From positions 1-23,706 of the forward strand of contig URQG01000006.1 of assembly GCA_900549895.1 (NCBI GenBank): DNA of 23,706 nucleotides. Direction: 5' to 3'. The notes under the pieces are model-generated. The model saw nothing but the letters and a program-made list of their open reading frames with translations, did no database searches and had not been told where the DNA came from. Source of the stretch: an uncultured Lachnobacterium sp. (GTDB lineage Bacteria > Bacillota > Clostridia > Lachnospirales > Lachnospiraceae). Below, one piece after another: positions 23,672 through 23,706 of this stretch (positions are counted from its first letter, which is position 1; each line of letters starts with the position of its first letter). Made by a program: the position numbers and the translations under genes.

Positions 23672-23706
23672 CTGTCTCTTATACACATCTCCGAGCCCAC
23701 GAGACG
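23672..23706 (+). other. Illumina Nextera adapter (not genomic)
   Basis: The 19-base Tn5 mosaic end (reverse complement, CTGTCTCTTATACACATCT, 23672-23690) is followed by CCGAGCCCACGAGAC (23691-23705), the constant Nextera read-2 adapter, and one more base, possibly the first index base. The contig therefore ends in untrimmed library adapter. Confidence 0.98.

Overview
The window looks like the chromosome of a gut-dwelling, endospore-lineage Clostridia, most likely Lachnospiraceae (inferred from gene content, not from a marker gene). It has strong AGGAGG-type ribosome sites, moderate-to-low GC, a bile salt hydrolase, SpoVT, a flavodiiron protein (typical of anaerobes), an MGDG-synthase-type glycosyltransferase and Lachnospiraceae-style surface proteins. 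I see no phage, insertion sequence, integrase or CRISPR. The last 35 bases (23672-23706) are an Illumina Nextera adapter, so the genomic sequence really ends at 23671.

Layout. 73-332: a consensus promoter drives tRNA-fMet and tRNA-Phe. 394-2162: a divergent PlsY-like acyltransferase overlaps a diacylglycerol glycosyltransferase. 2159-2734 (minus strand, the only minus-strand gene): a 191-residue protein resembling the FliD C-terminal region, behind a SigD-like flagellar promoter, whose stop codon overlaps that of the convergent gene. 2916-3854: a D-2-hydroxyacid dehydrogenase. 3923-5597: a promoter, a long structured leader, a radical SAM enzyme and a terminator. 5620-9815: an LTA-synthase-type sulfatase and a DHH-phosphoesterase/HAD-phosphatase fusion. 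9905-13147: a tightly packed aroE-aroK-DUF624-fprA unit. 13222-14634: a pyruvate kinase. 14639-15557: an exported Big2 protein bracketed by an interrupted 21-bp inverted repeat. 15721-16403: spoVT with a SigG-like promoter and a long-stem terminator. 16546-19083: a large exported protein with eight Cys/His repeats, followed by a 64-residue membrane protein and a terminator. 19101-22515: a class A penicillin-binding protein followed closely by a bile salt hydrolase. 22520-23599: a ROK glucokinase with a dyad around its promoter and a bidirectional terminator.

Theme. Much of the window concerns the cell envelope: phospholipid and glycolipid synthesis, a possible membrane-lipid radical SAM enzyme, polyglycerol-phosphate polymer synthesis, peptidoglycan synthesis, two exported surface proteins and bile acid deconjugation. 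Central metabolism (shikimate pathway, pyruvate kinase, glucokinase, flavodiiron protein) is interleaved. The least explained parts are the Cys/His-repeat protein with its small membrane partner, the inverted repeats around the Big2 gene, the structured leader of the radical SAM gene, and the stand-alone FliD-like protein.
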